Shown here piece by piece: positions 10,653 to 21,198 of a stretch of DNA of 64,000 nucleotides; the stretch's first letter is position 1, and each line of letters starts with the position of its first letter. This DNA is from Geotrypetes seraphini. Lineage: Eukaryota > Chordata > Amphibia > Gymnophiona > Dermophiidae. Location: the NCBI RefSeq assembly GCF_902459505.1, contig NC_047095.1, forward strand, positions 114,453,380 to 114,517,379, in the 5' to 3' direction. The position numbers and the translations under genes are program-made. The notes beneath the pieces were generated by a model. That model searched no databases and was not told the origin of the DNA. It was given only the letters and a program-made list of their open reading frames with translations.

Positions 10653-10696
10653 CTCTACACTCTACAGAGCTTATTTTATGCAAGAACAGTTTTATA

Positions 10697-11291
10697 CCAT
10701 ATATACTCAAATATACACCCATCCAAGTATATACCAAGATTCCATTTTTACCCTTAGGGTAAAAATGGTAACTCAAATATAAACCGATGGTATATATTCT
10801 ACCATTCCACCCCTACATCCCCCAGATATTCTTAACCATCCATCCTCCCAGTGGTGTCCCTCCTGCACCGCACTGACAGTTCCCCTGTCATCAGCCCCAC
10901 CCCCACCTCCCGACCTGGCAATTTCTCTGCCATCAGTACAACCCTCACTTCCTCTTCCCCCACCCAGAAAAGGCTCAACTCACCCCTCTCCCAGACCCAG
11001 CGGTAGGACCTCCAGGCCTTCTGTGTTTCCCTGGCAGTCTAACGGGGTGTTGATGCAGGAGCGATTTTCACTCGCTCCTGTCTGTGCTCTCTTGGCGCTC
11101 AAAATGGCTTCCGAGACTTCCAGTGGCAGTCTCGCGAGACTAAGCGGGGGAGGGGAGCTGACAGCGGGGGACTGCTGGTACCAAGTGGAGAAGGGACACT
11201 ACTGAGTGGGTAGACTCAAATATAAACCGACACCCCCATTTTTGAGCCATTTTTTTGGCCCCCCAATCTGTTTATATTTGAGTATATATGG
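10697..11291. mobile_element. Tc1/mariner-like non-autonomous element
   Basis: Inverted ends CCATATATACTCAAATATA … TATATTTGAGTATATATGG are flanked by TA on each side (10695-10696, 11292-11293), the mariner-class target. The interior is GC-rich, with no transposase. Confidence 0.7.
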
Positions 11292-11775
11292 TAAATCTGG
11301 GCGGATGACACCGTCACTTGTTCAAAATGTTTTCAAAGCATCAATTCATTCTTCCATGCTTTCCGTAATTGTCCCAGAGTACGGGTCTTTTGGGGGGGGC
11401 ATCTTTTTTAGAAACATTATTGAATCTCCCTATCCCATTTTCACCTACAGGGTTCTTACTGGACAAATATAAGACCTTTTGGGTTTACCATTGGAGTTCC
11501 TACATCTTCCTTTGCAAGACAGGAGTTTGGGGAGGGGGGAGGGAATGTATCTTTGGAGTCTGTACGAGTGGTGACCAGCCATCTTTTGGGGGCTTGGCAA
11601 AATCATCTTTGTGTTTTAATGTTGCTGGAGCGGCACCAAGCTTTATCCTCTGCCAGGCAGAAAAAGATTTGGGGGACTGTATGGGACAAGTGTAAGCAGT
11701 CGTTGCCAAGTAGCTCAAACTGTTTCCTTCTAAACTTGTTTTTAATCCTGAACTACTGAAGAACAGGCGAGGTCT
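11292..11775 (+). other. Unassigned, possibly LINE-derived coding debris
   Basis: The frame at 11553-11759 (ESVRVVTSHLLGAWQNH … QKKIWGTVWDKCKQSLPS) looks protein-derived and may be a C-terminal LINE or transposase fragment. I do not recognise the family. No promoter or splice context supports a host gene. Confidence 0.3.
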
Positions 11776-11779
11776 CTAT

Positions 11780-12210
11780 GCTATTTATTTAAAAGATTTC
11801 TTAACTAAACGGTTGTACAAAAACAGTCATATAAAAAACATGCAACACATGTTATACAAACAATAAATAAATTCCTTCATATCAGCCATTATTTACGGCA
11901 CTCAACAATGTGTCGATATCAGATCAATATAAGATCGTTCATAACCCAGGATAGACATTTATTGAAATGCTTCTACAAATAATGCCATTTTTAGGAGTTT
12001 CCTAAACTTCTGAAAATCTATAAGAGCTCTTGGCGGTCCAGTCAACTTATTCCATAGCGTCACTCCCATGAAACAGATAGCGGAAGACCTCATACTCTCT
12101 TAGTGTGCTGCTGAGAAGCCTGTCGGCAACCATCGTACTGTCCCCTCAGATCGCAGTGCTCCGAGTGGCCTATAAAGTGCCATAACCTTTTATGATCATA
12201 TTTGTATTTA
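11780..12210 (-). mobile_element. L2-type LINE 3' fragment
   Basis: Minus-strand reading gives L2-like phrases near 12050-12190 (…KVMALYRPLGALRSEG…), followed toward 11780 by an AT-rich 3' region. Frames are broken. Confidence 0.45.
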
Positions 12211-12363
12211 TTTATTACTCTCTATTAGTGTTGGAAGGGTGGGTTGGAGTTGACTGTATTTAATAAGATACTTAGAATTCTTCTTCTTCATGGCTGTTGC
12301 AGTTCCATAGTTGGCTAGCGGAATAAGAATACATCCCTCTGTGACTACAATTATCTTTTTATA

Positions 12364-12500
12364 CCCCCCTCTTTTACAAGTGTATAGCGCAGGCTTTAGC
12401 GCCGGCAGCAGCGGTAACTGCTCCGACGCTCGTAGGAATTCTATGAGCGTTGGAGCAGTTACCGGTGTTAAAACCACGCTATGCATTCATAAAAGAGGGA
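12364..12500. mobile_element. Palindromic Harbinger-like MITE, 3-bp TSD
   Basis: CCCCCCTCTTTTACAAG … CATAAAAGAGGGA with inverted arms (gcgccggcagcagcggtaac / gttaccggtgttaa). Flanked by ATA at 12361-12363 and 12501-12503. Same style as the elements at 18919, 42665 and 61794. Confidence 0.7.
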
Positions 12501-12522
12501 ATAGTTCTGCTTGCATAATAAT

Positions 12523-12645
12523 TTTTTTTTTTTTTAAATCAATAATGCTTTTATCGAAAGCAAGCACAACAATGTACATGCACATAGTCAACACAGGATG
12601 ATAACATTATACCAAAAAAGCAACACAGTAAAGGAAAGGAAAGGA
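12523..12645 (-). mobile_element. LINE 3' end (poly-T leading, minus strand)
   Basis: A T-run at about 12523-12536, followed by 'aatgcttttatcgaaagc' and AT-rich sequence, looks like the reverse complement of an L1-type poly(A) 3' end. Truncated. Confidence 0.4.
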
Positions 12646-12886
12646 GAAATGGTAAAACCAGAGGACATAATTTGAGGTTGAGGGGTGGTAGATTCAAGAG
12701 CAATGTTAGTAAATTCTACTTTATGGAGAGAGTGGTGGATGCCTGGAATGCGCTCCCGAGGGAGGTGGTGGAGAGTAAAACTGTGATTGAGTTCAAAGAA
12801 GCGTGGGATGAACACAGAGGATTTAGAATCAGAAAATAATATTAAATATTGAACTAAGGCCAGTACTGGGCAGACTTGCACGGTCT
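12646..12886 (+). mobile_element. CR1-type LINE 3' part, left piece of an interrupted copy
   Basis: Reads GLRGGRFKSNVSKFYFMERVV, DAWNALPREVVESKTVIEFKEAW, the C-terminal end of a CR1 ORF2, then 'gtactgggcagacttgcacggtct'. The 3'UTR continues at 17667 ('gtgtctgtatatggcc'), so the 12887-17663 segment is an insertion into it. Confidence 0.85.
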
Positions 12887-13007
12887 GGCCCTGATTCTGT
12901 ATAGGACGCCCGGGAGAGGTGTCCTATTCAGAATCGGGCCTACACTAAACCCTGATTCTGTAACCGGCGTCCATGTTACAGATGCTGGTTAGAGATTCGG
13001 GTTAGAT

Positions 13008-14030
13008 TAGACATGGCCCGCTACACTTATCGTGGCAAGGGATCTCTCTGCCGCTATAAGTATAGCGGGCCGCGGCCCCCTGTCCGATTGCAGGCAGGAG
13101 GGTGCCCAAAACCTCATGCCGAAAGATGCTCCCCCCCACTACCGACCGCCCCCCCGACACTACCGACCGTCCCCCCCGACATTACCGATCTCCCTCCCAC
13201 CCCGACACTACCGATCTGGCAGGAGGGTGCCCAATCCCTTCTGCCCGAAAACGCACCCTCCCCCCCTCTCCCCCCGCGCTAACAGCCCCCAAACCTCCCC
13301 CCCCCAACAAACTAACCTTTTCTTTTGGCCAGACGGGTCTTGCCCGTCCAGCCGGCAGGCCCGCCTCGTCGAAATGAGGCGGGCCCGCCCCTTCCCGGCC
13401 CATCCCGCCGAAGCCTAAGGCCTGATTGGCCCAGGCTCTAGAAGCCTGGACCAATCAGGCCTTAGGCATAGCGGGTCCGCCCATCCCCACTTAATCTAAG
13501 GCCTGATTGGCCCAGGCTCTAGAAGCCTGGACCAATCAGGCCTTAGGCTTCGGCGGGATGGGCCAGGAAGGGGCGGGCCCGCCTCATTTCGACGAGGCGG
13601 GCCTGCCGGCTGGACAGGCAAGACCCGTATGGCCAAAAGAAAAGGTTAGTTTGGTGGGGGAGAGGTTTGGGGGCTGTTAGCGTGAGGGGGGGAGGGTGCG
13701 TCTTCGGGCAGGAGGGATTGGGCACCCTCCTGCCAGCGATCGATATTGTCGGGGGGGGGGCATCTTCTGGCAGGAGGGTTTGGGCACCCACAAGTAGTGC
13801 CCTCCTGCCAGATCGGTAGTGTCGGGGTGGGAGGGAGATCGGTAATGTCGGGGGGGGGGGGCGGTTGGTAGTGTCGGGGGGGGGGGCGGTCGGTAGTGTC
13901 AGGGGGGAGCATCTTTCGGCATGAGGTTTTGGGCACCCTCCTGCCTGCAATCGGACAGGGGGCCACGGCCCACTATACTTATAGCGGCGGAGAGATCCCT
14001 TGCCGCAATAAGTATAGCGGCCGCGTCTAC
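13008..14030. repeat. Foldback with arms of about 480 bp
   Basis: The left arm (from 13013, cccgctacacttatcgtgg) is inverted at the right (about 13930-14025, ccgcaataagtatagcgg). Each arm starts with a subterminal stem-loop (cccgcta…cttat / ataag…tagcggg). Then come 'gcaggagggtgcccaa', C-rich 'cccgacactaccg' minisatellites, and a central 51-bp palindrome (cctgattggcccaggctcta) present twice at 13418-13468 and 13498-13548. All open frames here are by-products of the biased sequence. Confidence 0.85.
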
Positions 14031-14039
14031 TTACAATGT

Positions 14040-17000
14040 AGACTAGCATTTTGTTGGCCTACTTCACAGGGCTTTAAACTAGGTAAGTTGGGGGAGGGTA
14101 CGGGCACAAATTATCTACCTGGTGTGCTAAACTGTCAATACTTTTTTGAGGCTGAGACAAGTAGTATACACACTTTCGAGTCTAGGGAAGGTTCACATTA
14201 TAATTCTGGGTCACATTGTAATTCTGGATCTAGGAGGAGTACACATTGCAATTCTTGGTTGGGGAAGTGTACACACTGTAATTCCGGGACTAAGGGCAGT
14301 ACACATTGCAATCCTGGGCCCAGCGGGGGTATACACATTGCAAATTGTGTGGAAGGAGTTCAAGTAGCCCATGTGGGAACTCCCCCACAGGATACACACA
14401 TTTCCGTATTTGGGATAGGTACACACTGTAGCTCTGGGTCTGGGGAGTCCGGGTCAGGTACAAGATATAGCTCTGGGTCTAGGGAGAATACAAAGTATGC
14501 GAATAATGCTAAAAGGATCCAAGTAACTCAAACAGGAATATCCCCACTAAGACGTAATAAAAACACAACATGGAAGGCTATGTACGTTAACGCACACAGC
14601 TTGGGAAACAAGATACTGGATCTGGAAACAGAAATAAGGAATGCCGACCTGGATGTGGCGGCAATATCTGAGACCTGGCTCACAGATTCCCACGGATGGG
14701 ACATGGTCATACCAGGTTACAACCTGCTTCGCCGGGACAGGGAGGGCAGATTGGGAGGAGGTGTTGCATTATATACAAAGGATGACATTAAGGTCACAAG
14801 AATCACAGATGTCCAATACACTGGGGAATCCCTTTGGGTTAATTTGGCCAGAGGGAAGGACAAATGCCTGTATCTTGGCGTTATTTACAGACCTCCAAGA
14901 CAACAGGATGACCTGGATATGGAATTGATTGGAGATATAGAGAATATCACCTTGCATGGGGACACAGTATTGTTAGGTGACTTCAACATGCCTGATGTGG
15001 ATTGGGGCACACTTACCGCTGCTTCTGGCAGCAGCAGGAGGCTATTAAACTCTTTGAAGGGAGCACGTCTCAGGCAACTGGTGTTGGACCCAACAAGGGA
15101 TCAGGCAATGCTGGACCTGTTGCTTACCAATGGTGAAAGTGTCACAGAGGTCTCGGTGGGAGACACATTGGCCTCCAGCGACCACAACATGATATGGTTC
15201 AATCTTGGGAAAGGCTTCACTAAATCTGCAACACTAACCAAGGTCCTCAAATTCAAGGACACAAACTTCCAAGAGATGGGTGACTTTGTTCACCAGATGC
15301 TACAAAGCCAAGCAGAAACCGATAGTGTGGAAGAAATGTGGTCGACCTTGAAAGCCACCATACAGGAAGCGACGAACCATTATGTTAAGCTGGTAAGTAA
15401 ACGCCGTAGAAACAATAAACCACAGTGGTTCACTGCGGAGATCTCAGACCTCATCAAAGAAAAGAAAAAAGCATTCATCTCTTACAAACAATCAAGGGAA
15501 CAGGATTCCAGAGCAGAATACCTGACCAAGTCAAAAGCCGTCAAAACAGCAGTCAGGGAGGCTAAATTCAACATGGAGGAATCTCTAGCAAAGAACATCC
15601 AGAAGGGAGATAAATCATTCTTCAGGTATATCAATGACAGAAGTAAAAACTCAGGGGGGTCTAAGAAAACCAGATGGAGACTATGTGGAAAAGGACTCAG
15701 AAAAAGCCCAACTGTTAAATGAATACTTCTGCTCTGTCTTCGCCCGAGAAGCGCCGGGGCATGGACCTCAGCTACAGACAAGGGCTGACTCAGTAGACCC
15801 ATTTAGCGATTTCAAATTTACGCCCAACAGTGTCTACGTGGAGCTGTCAAAGCTCAAGGTTTACAAGGCAATGAGACTGGACAACCTGCACCCCAGGGTG
15901 CTCAGGGAGTTGAGTGATGTCTTGGCGGAGCCGCTGTCAGCGCTCTTCAACCTCTCCCTTAGTTCAGATAGCGTCCCGTTGGACTGGAAGAAGGCTAACG
16001 TCATTCCACTCCACAAGAAAGGCTCCAAGACAGAAAAGGCAAACTACAGACCAGTGAGTCTCACATCAATAGTGAGCAAACTAATGGAAACTCTTATCAA
16101 ACACCAATTAGATACGATCCTGATTGAAGAGAACCTACGGGATCCCCGTCAACATGGATTTACTAAGGGGAGATCCTGCCAATCCAACCTGATCAGCTTC
16201 TTTGACTGGATGATGGGGAAGTTAGATGTTGGAGAGTCCCTGGACATCATATACCTGGACTTTAGCAAGGCATTCGATAGCGTACCTCATCGCAGGTTGC
16301 TAAGCAAGATGAGTTCCATAGGATTGGGCGACACATTGACGAAGTGGGTTGGGAACTGGCTTAGAGGTAGGGTTCAAAGGGTAATGGTGAACGGCACCCC
16401 CTCTGCAATGACGGAGGTGATCAGCGGGGTGCCCCAGGGCTCTGTCTTGGGCCCGATACTATTCAATATCTTTATAAGGGACTTGGCAGAAGGGCTCCGA
16501 GGTAAGATAACATTATTTGCCGATGACGCCAAACTAAGAAATGTAGTGGGCAAAAGCACAATAGATAAAAATTCAATGCCCGACAATATGATGCATGATC
16601 TACTCTTACTAGAGAACTGGTCTAAGACATGGCAGCTCAGCTTCAATGCCAAAAAATACAAAGTTATGCACCTGGGTACCCAAAATCCATGCAGGACTTA
16701 TACCCTTAATGGAGAGATCCTAACAAGAACGGTAGCAGAACGGGACTTAGGGGTGATCGTCAGTGAGGACATGAAGGCTGCCAATCAAGTGGAGCAAGCT
16801 TCTTCCAAGGCAAGACAAATTATAGGTTGCATACGCAGGGGTTTTGTCAGCCGTAAACCTGAAGTCATTATGCCTCTGTATAGATCCATGGTGAGACCCC
16901 ACCTGGAATACTGTGTGCAGTTCTGGAGGCCGCATTACCGTAAGGATGTGCTGAGGCTGGAATTGGTCCAGAGAATGGCCACCCGGATGATCTTGGGACT

Positions 17001-17413
17001 GAAGGATCTCCCGTACGAAGAACGGTTAGACAAATTACAGCTATACTCGCTCGAGGAGCACAGAGAGAGGGGAGACATGATCGAGACGTTCAAGTATATC
17101 ACGGGCCGCATCGATGCAGAGGAGGATATCTTCTTTTTCAAGGGTCCCACGGCAACAAGAGGGCATCCGTGGAAAATCAGAGGCGGGAAACTGCGTGGTG
17201 ACACCAGGAAATTCTTTTTCACCGAAAGGGTGGTTGATCGCTGGAATGATCTTCCACTTCAGGTGATTGAGGCCAGCAGCGTCGATCCAATTTTAAGGCC
17301 AAATGGGATCGACACATGAGATCTATTCGCAAAGTAAAGGCAGAGGAGGGTCATTAGGGTGAGCAGACTGGATGGGCCGTGGCCCTTATCTGCCATCAAT
17401 TTCTATGTTTCTA
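14040..17413 (+). mobile_element. CR1-type LINE, nearly complete ORF2
   Basis: ORF2 encodes an AP-like endonuclease (VNAHSLGNKILDLE; ISETWLTDSHGWD; LLGDFNMPDVDW; SSDHNMIWF; about 14580-15210) and a reverse transcriptase (FDWM…YLDFSKAFDSVPH; GVPQGSVLGPILF; FADDAKL at about 16520; C-terminal YCVQFW, RMATRMI, RWNDLPL). The catalytic FADD is intact. Two frameshifts are visible: one at the G-run near 15655, and one near 17283, after which the alternative frame reads AKWDRHMRSIRK and stops at about 17352. The 3' tail ends 'cagactggatggg…tctatgtttctac'. The 5' region (14150-14490) encodes a degenerate HCNSG repeat. ORF1 was not recognised. Confidence 0.9.
14160..14490 (+). repeat. Minisatellite in the CR1 5' coding region
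   Basis: Degenerate units of about 30-36 bp built on 'gtacacattgcaattctggg(t/a)ctaggg' occur roughly ten times. In frame they encode (T/S)HCNSGS-x-G-type repeats and join the endonuclease frame at about 14580. A long open frame passes through the array. Confidence 0.75.
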
Positions 17414-17419
17414 CATTGT

Positions 17420-17663
17420 AAGCGTCTCTTCCTCTACTAGGGAGACGCGTAGGGCCGCCTAGGTTCGCCTAAGGCACGCCTAAGGCCCTTAGGCGAGCTT
17501 AGGCGTCTTGCGGGTCTCCCTAGGCTCCCGGAGGCGCCTTCAATAGAGGCGGCCTGCCTGGGGAGCATTTTTTAAAAAAACGTGCATCCCGATTGGCTGA
17601 TTAGACAGCTGTAAGACGCCTACAGCTGCCTAAAATCGGGACGCACTTTGGAGAATCAGGGCC
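17420..17663. repeat. GC-rich hairpin block at composite right end
   Basis: 'gcctaaggcacgcctaaggc' and 'ccttaggcgagcttaggcg' fold on each other. A second inverted pair, 'cccgattggctg…cagctgtaagacg / cctacagctgcctaaaatcggg', lies at 17586-17640. Ends GAATCAGGGCC. Confidence 0.6.
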
Positions 17664-17666
17664 TCT

Positions 17667-17915
17667 GTGTCTGTATATGGCCATTTGGTGGAGGATGGGC
17701 TGGGGAGGGCTTCAATGGCTGAGAGGGTGTAGATGGGCTGGAGTAAGTCTTAACAGAGATTTCGGCAGTTGGAACCCAAGCACAGTACCGGGTAAAGCTT
17801 TGGATTCTTGCCCAGAAATAGCTAAGAAGAAAAATTTAAATTGAATCAGGTTGGGCAGACTGGATGGACCATTCAGGTCTTTATCTGCCGTCATCTACTA
17901 TGTTACTATGTAAAG
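17667..17915 (+). mobile_element. CR1-type LINE 3'UTR, right piece of the interrupted copy
   Basis: Continues the 12646-12886 copy: 'gtgtctgtatatggcc…gatgggctggagtaagtc…gggtaaagctttgg…gggcagactggatggacc', ending in CR1-style 'ctactatgttactatg'. Confidence 0.8.
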
Positions 17916-17919
17916 CATA

Positions 17920-18460
17920 GTGTAATATGACAACACAGCAACCAAACCCCCTCCCACGCCATAGTAAAACCAAGCAGAACAACTAAGCACACACCCCTCT
18001 CCAACCCCAATCCACTCTGAAACAGAAAAATAAGTATAAAAACAAACATACCCCAAAATATTATAAGCGATTAGCATGCCAGCGCTCAAAGGCCTGCCAA
18101 AGTCTATTAAATTGACCCCATTTGTGAGACCTCAGCGCAGTGAGTTTATAGAGAGTATGCCACTCCTGCAGTTTGGAAAGCATCAATTCCCAATTGGGCG
18201 GGCCTTGAGAATTCCAAGATTGAGCCACCACCGCCTAGTCGCCGTCAGGGCCCAACTTAGCAAAGGACACCATTCCCTCTTCCCAGCTTAGATCACAGTG
18301 ATGCAGGAAAGTCATAGCATCAGAGGGAGAGACGGCCACATGCAAAATCTCGGACAAAAGTTGAAACACCGACTCCCAACAAGGGGTAATAACAGCACCC
18401 CACCACCACTACCACGTATGCAGATAGGACCCCACCTGTCCTGCTTGCATAATTTATGCC
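17920..18460 (-). mobile_element. L1/Tx1 LINE, ORF2 C-terminus and 3'UTR
   Basis: Minus-strand reading gives an L1 ORF2 end: …ILHVAVSPSDAMTFLHHCD, SWNSQGPPNWELMLSKLQEW, LYKLTALRSHKWGQFNRLW. It is followed toward 17920 by an A/C-rich 3'UTR. Truncated at both sides. Confidence 0.65.
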
Positions 18461-18589
18461 ATTTTTCAAAATACTGATTTGTTTTCCATTTGTATAGTGA
18501 TGGGGCTGGGATAGAGGAGATCATATTTTCATATTGTTATAATAATTGAGCATCTTAATACTTGCCGTGATTATTGTCTTCATATATAC

Positions 18590-19125
18590 CATTACTCAAT
18601 TAAAAATTGTTTAATGTCAACAATTAGTCATACCATTCGAGCCAGTTACAGAACACACGCCTATTCCGGTAAAAGATTGTCTTTTGTCTCTTGGAGTGCT
18701 TTTGGACAATACCCTCTTGATTAGTCCAAAATTATTTTTTTGTTCTCCGGAAGATGAGGTCTTCGATTCCGTTCATAGAGGGTTGAGCTTTGAAAACAAT
18801 AATAAACACGCTCGATACTGAGCCGCTTTTAATTATTCTAGCAGTTTGCTCAATGACCTTCCTCATTATTCTATTCGTTGTCAACTCATTCAGGATGCAG
18901 GTTGTTTTTTTTAAATATGGGGTCCTTTTACTAAGGTGCACTAACCAATTTAGTGCACGCTAAATGCTAAGGCGTCCATTATATTCTATGGGCGCCTTAG
19001 CATTTAGCATGTGCTAAATCAGTTAGCGCGCTTTAGTAAAAGGACCCCTATGTTTTAAAAAAAATATTTATTGTAAACCACCTAGAAGTAATGATAAGCG
19101 GCATATCAAATAAATAATGAAATAA
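18590..19125 (+). mobile_element. L2-type LINE relic with a nested MITE
   Basis: Contains an L2-like reading (SLGVLLDNTLLISPKL near 18690) and later '…LLNDLPHYSIRCQLIQ'. The 3' tail 'tttattgtaaaccacctagaagt…ataagcggcatatcaaataaataa' resumes after the MITE at 18919-19048. Confidence 0.6.
18919..19048. mobile_element. Palindromic Harbinger-like MITE, 130 bp, TSD TAT
   Basis: GGGGTCCTTTTACTAAGGTG … TTTAGTAAAAGGACCCC with arms meeting at 'attatattctatgg'. Flanked by TAT (18916-18918, 19049-19051). The element at 42665-42794 is exactly the same length. Confidence 0.85.
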
Positions 19126-19844
19126 AGGCTGCTTACTTTCCCTCACCCCCCACAAGATTACATTGTATATTCCAAAGCAAATAACTTTTTATTCTAGTAA
19201 TAAGTATTATAGCAGCATTTGGCAAATCAGAAACAAATCAGTTTGGATATATACAATGGAGAGAAGAAAAAAACTCATACAGAGTGCCAGCATATTTATG
19301 TAAGTATGGCACAGCTTCTCTAAAGAAACTCTGCCAAAGCATGGGAGGTTTTATACAGCAAGTTTCTTTGTCTTAGATCATCCTTTGCCTATGATTATGT
19401 ACCACCCTATTGGAGCAGAAATGCTGCCTATCTAACCCACTCCTAGTCCACACCTCCATTCTTCCCTGGGGGGCCCTGGACAGGCATAGCTTCTGGAACT
19501 TTCTTCTTCTTGAAGTTTCCATTCTTCACTCGGATACATCAGTATCAGTGTCTCAATGCATTAGTCTAGCATCTCTTTATCAGTTCTTAGGTTCCTGGAT
19601 GGAGTGTTCTGCTGACTTGCATTTCCTTTCAACACTGTTAAATAGCTCATTGTCTTTACAGCACTGTTTTGTGTCCATGAGAAACTCTTCACAGCAAGAA
19701 ATCTACACATTCACATGCCACACATTAGCATCTCAGCATCTGAAATGAAACCAGTTTGTACAAGCCCGTGACTTTAGCAACTCCAACAAAATGCAGGAAT
19801 AGGTCTCACAACTTGTAAAAGTCTCCCATAGTGTCTATCTCAGA
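19126..19844. other. No gene seen; unassigned sequence
   Basis: No coding signal or repeat structure that I recognise. The frame at 19410-19748 has no known domain and no splice context. This may be genuine unique intergenic sequence. Confidence 0.4.
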
Positions 19845-20790
19845 GAGTGAAAGGAGAAAGCGGGGATAGAAACAAGAGGAGGTGAGAAACAGAGAGAGAG
19901 AGGACAGGAGGAAAAGGTGAGGGACAGTAAGTGAGAGAAGTTGAAGCAGGAGCAGTTATTGAAGAACAAAGGGCTAGGTTCACTAAACTCACCTCAGCGA
20001 TCCGATCCGTGGTCCGAATCTTGCCGGCTGGCTGATTCACTAAAGATTGTACATACAAATGATCTGATCAGATGCACGTCAACAAGCGATCAAAAAGCAT
20101 GCGCAGAGTTCCCTTCTTGGCTGTTGATGCAATTTACGCATGCGCTAGCTCTGTGGCCTCTACTGCGTAGTTAGTGGGTAGGGTTTACTCGCGCATGTCA
20201 TTGGCAGGTGGCGAATGCGCTACCCGCAAAGCATTGTTGTGGTAAAAAAATGTAATATAAACAACTGCAGAAGAGAGCTATCTCTTCTCTTCGGAAGTTT
20301 TGTTGCAAGCTGTTGAAGCTATCGCCGTAGCTTTTGGAGTTTTGAAGGTTTTGTAAGGAGTGATTTCTTCGGAGGTTTTTGAGCAAGCTGTTGAAGCCGT
20401 GACCAGAGCTGGTAGAGGAATTCTTCGCATTCGGAGGTTTTTAAGGAGCGATCTCGAATTATTGGATGATGTGCTTCGAAGCAGCTTTACAAGATAGAAT
20501 GCTGGTGGTGGGAATAGAGAACAAAAGGGAGAAGGAAAATGAGGTGGAGAAGAAAAAATGAAAGAGGGTGCAGGGAGGAAGTGGGTACAGAGAGATGAGA
20601 GAGAAAGGCAGAGGGGGGAAGTGAGGATAGAAAGAAGAGAAGGTGGGGACAGAGAGAGAGGGGGCAGGAGGAGATGGTGAGGGTTAGAGAGAGAGGTGAT
20701 AGGAATATAGAACAAAAGTGAGGTGGGTTGGAGAAAATGAGAGAGGGCGGTATAGACGAGGTTGAATGAGATGGAGAGAAAGAGGCAGGT
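19845..20790. repeat. GA-rich array split by a DNA-transposon-like insert
   Basis: Purine-rich 'gagagagaggacaggagg' sequence occupies about 19845-19965 and 20515-20785. Between them, 'gggctaggttcactaaactc' (19971) starts a segment in the style of DNA-transposon termini. It contains an 86-bp imperfect direct duplication (cttcgga(a/g)gttttg…gcaagctgttgaagc at about 20297 and 20383). No transposase was recognised. Confidence 0.45.
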
Positions 20791-21198
20791 GGAGTTCACA
20801 TTAAATAAAATGGATCCTGTCCAGAAAGAGCTTTAAATACAAGAATCAACCACTTAAATCAAATTCTAAAATACACGGAGCCTGGGGGGAAAAAAAGGGG
20901 ACCCCCCAACATTATTCCAAATAACCAAAAAAATTCCCTACTGCTGCACTAACTTCTAACTAAAATTCAAGTCATTTCTTTTTTTTTTTAATTGAATTTT
21001 TAAATGAGTTACAAAGCTAGTAACTTAAGAAATAAATAAACATCTCATAAATCACTAATTAGAATCATAACACATTAGGATTCTAAGGCATATACCTACC
21101 TCTTGAGGAGCTAAGAAGGCCATTAGAAACACAATTTTCATTATATTTCAATATAACTACACATTATCATTTGTAAGAATGAAGCAAAATATTTGTTT
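20791..21198. other. No gene seen; AT-rich
   Basis: AT-rich with a T-run at 20980-20990 that may be a reversed LINE poly(A) end. Nothing else supportable. Confidence 0.4.

Larger units (their letters stand above)
12887..17663. mobile_element. Composite DNA transposon, about 4.78 kb, TSD TCT
   Basis: Begins GGCCCTGATTCTGT and ends GAGAATCAGGGCC, flanked by TCT at 12884-12886 and 17664-17666. It splits an older CR1 whose 3' sequence resumes at 17667, which fixes both boundaries. Inside are small palindromes of 'gattctgta' type (12887-13005), a 1 kb foldback (13008-14030), a nearly complete CR1 LINE (14040-17413) and a GC-rich hairpin block (17420-17660). No transposase is visible. Ends of this type and a 3-bp target fit a Harbinger-like superfamily, but the target is not the usual TWA, so the class is inference. 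Confidence 0.7.

Noticed and set aside
13013-14049. Proline-rich frames on both strands
   Set aside because: Produced by inverted C-rich arrays of the foldback; mirrored frames on the other strand confirm this.
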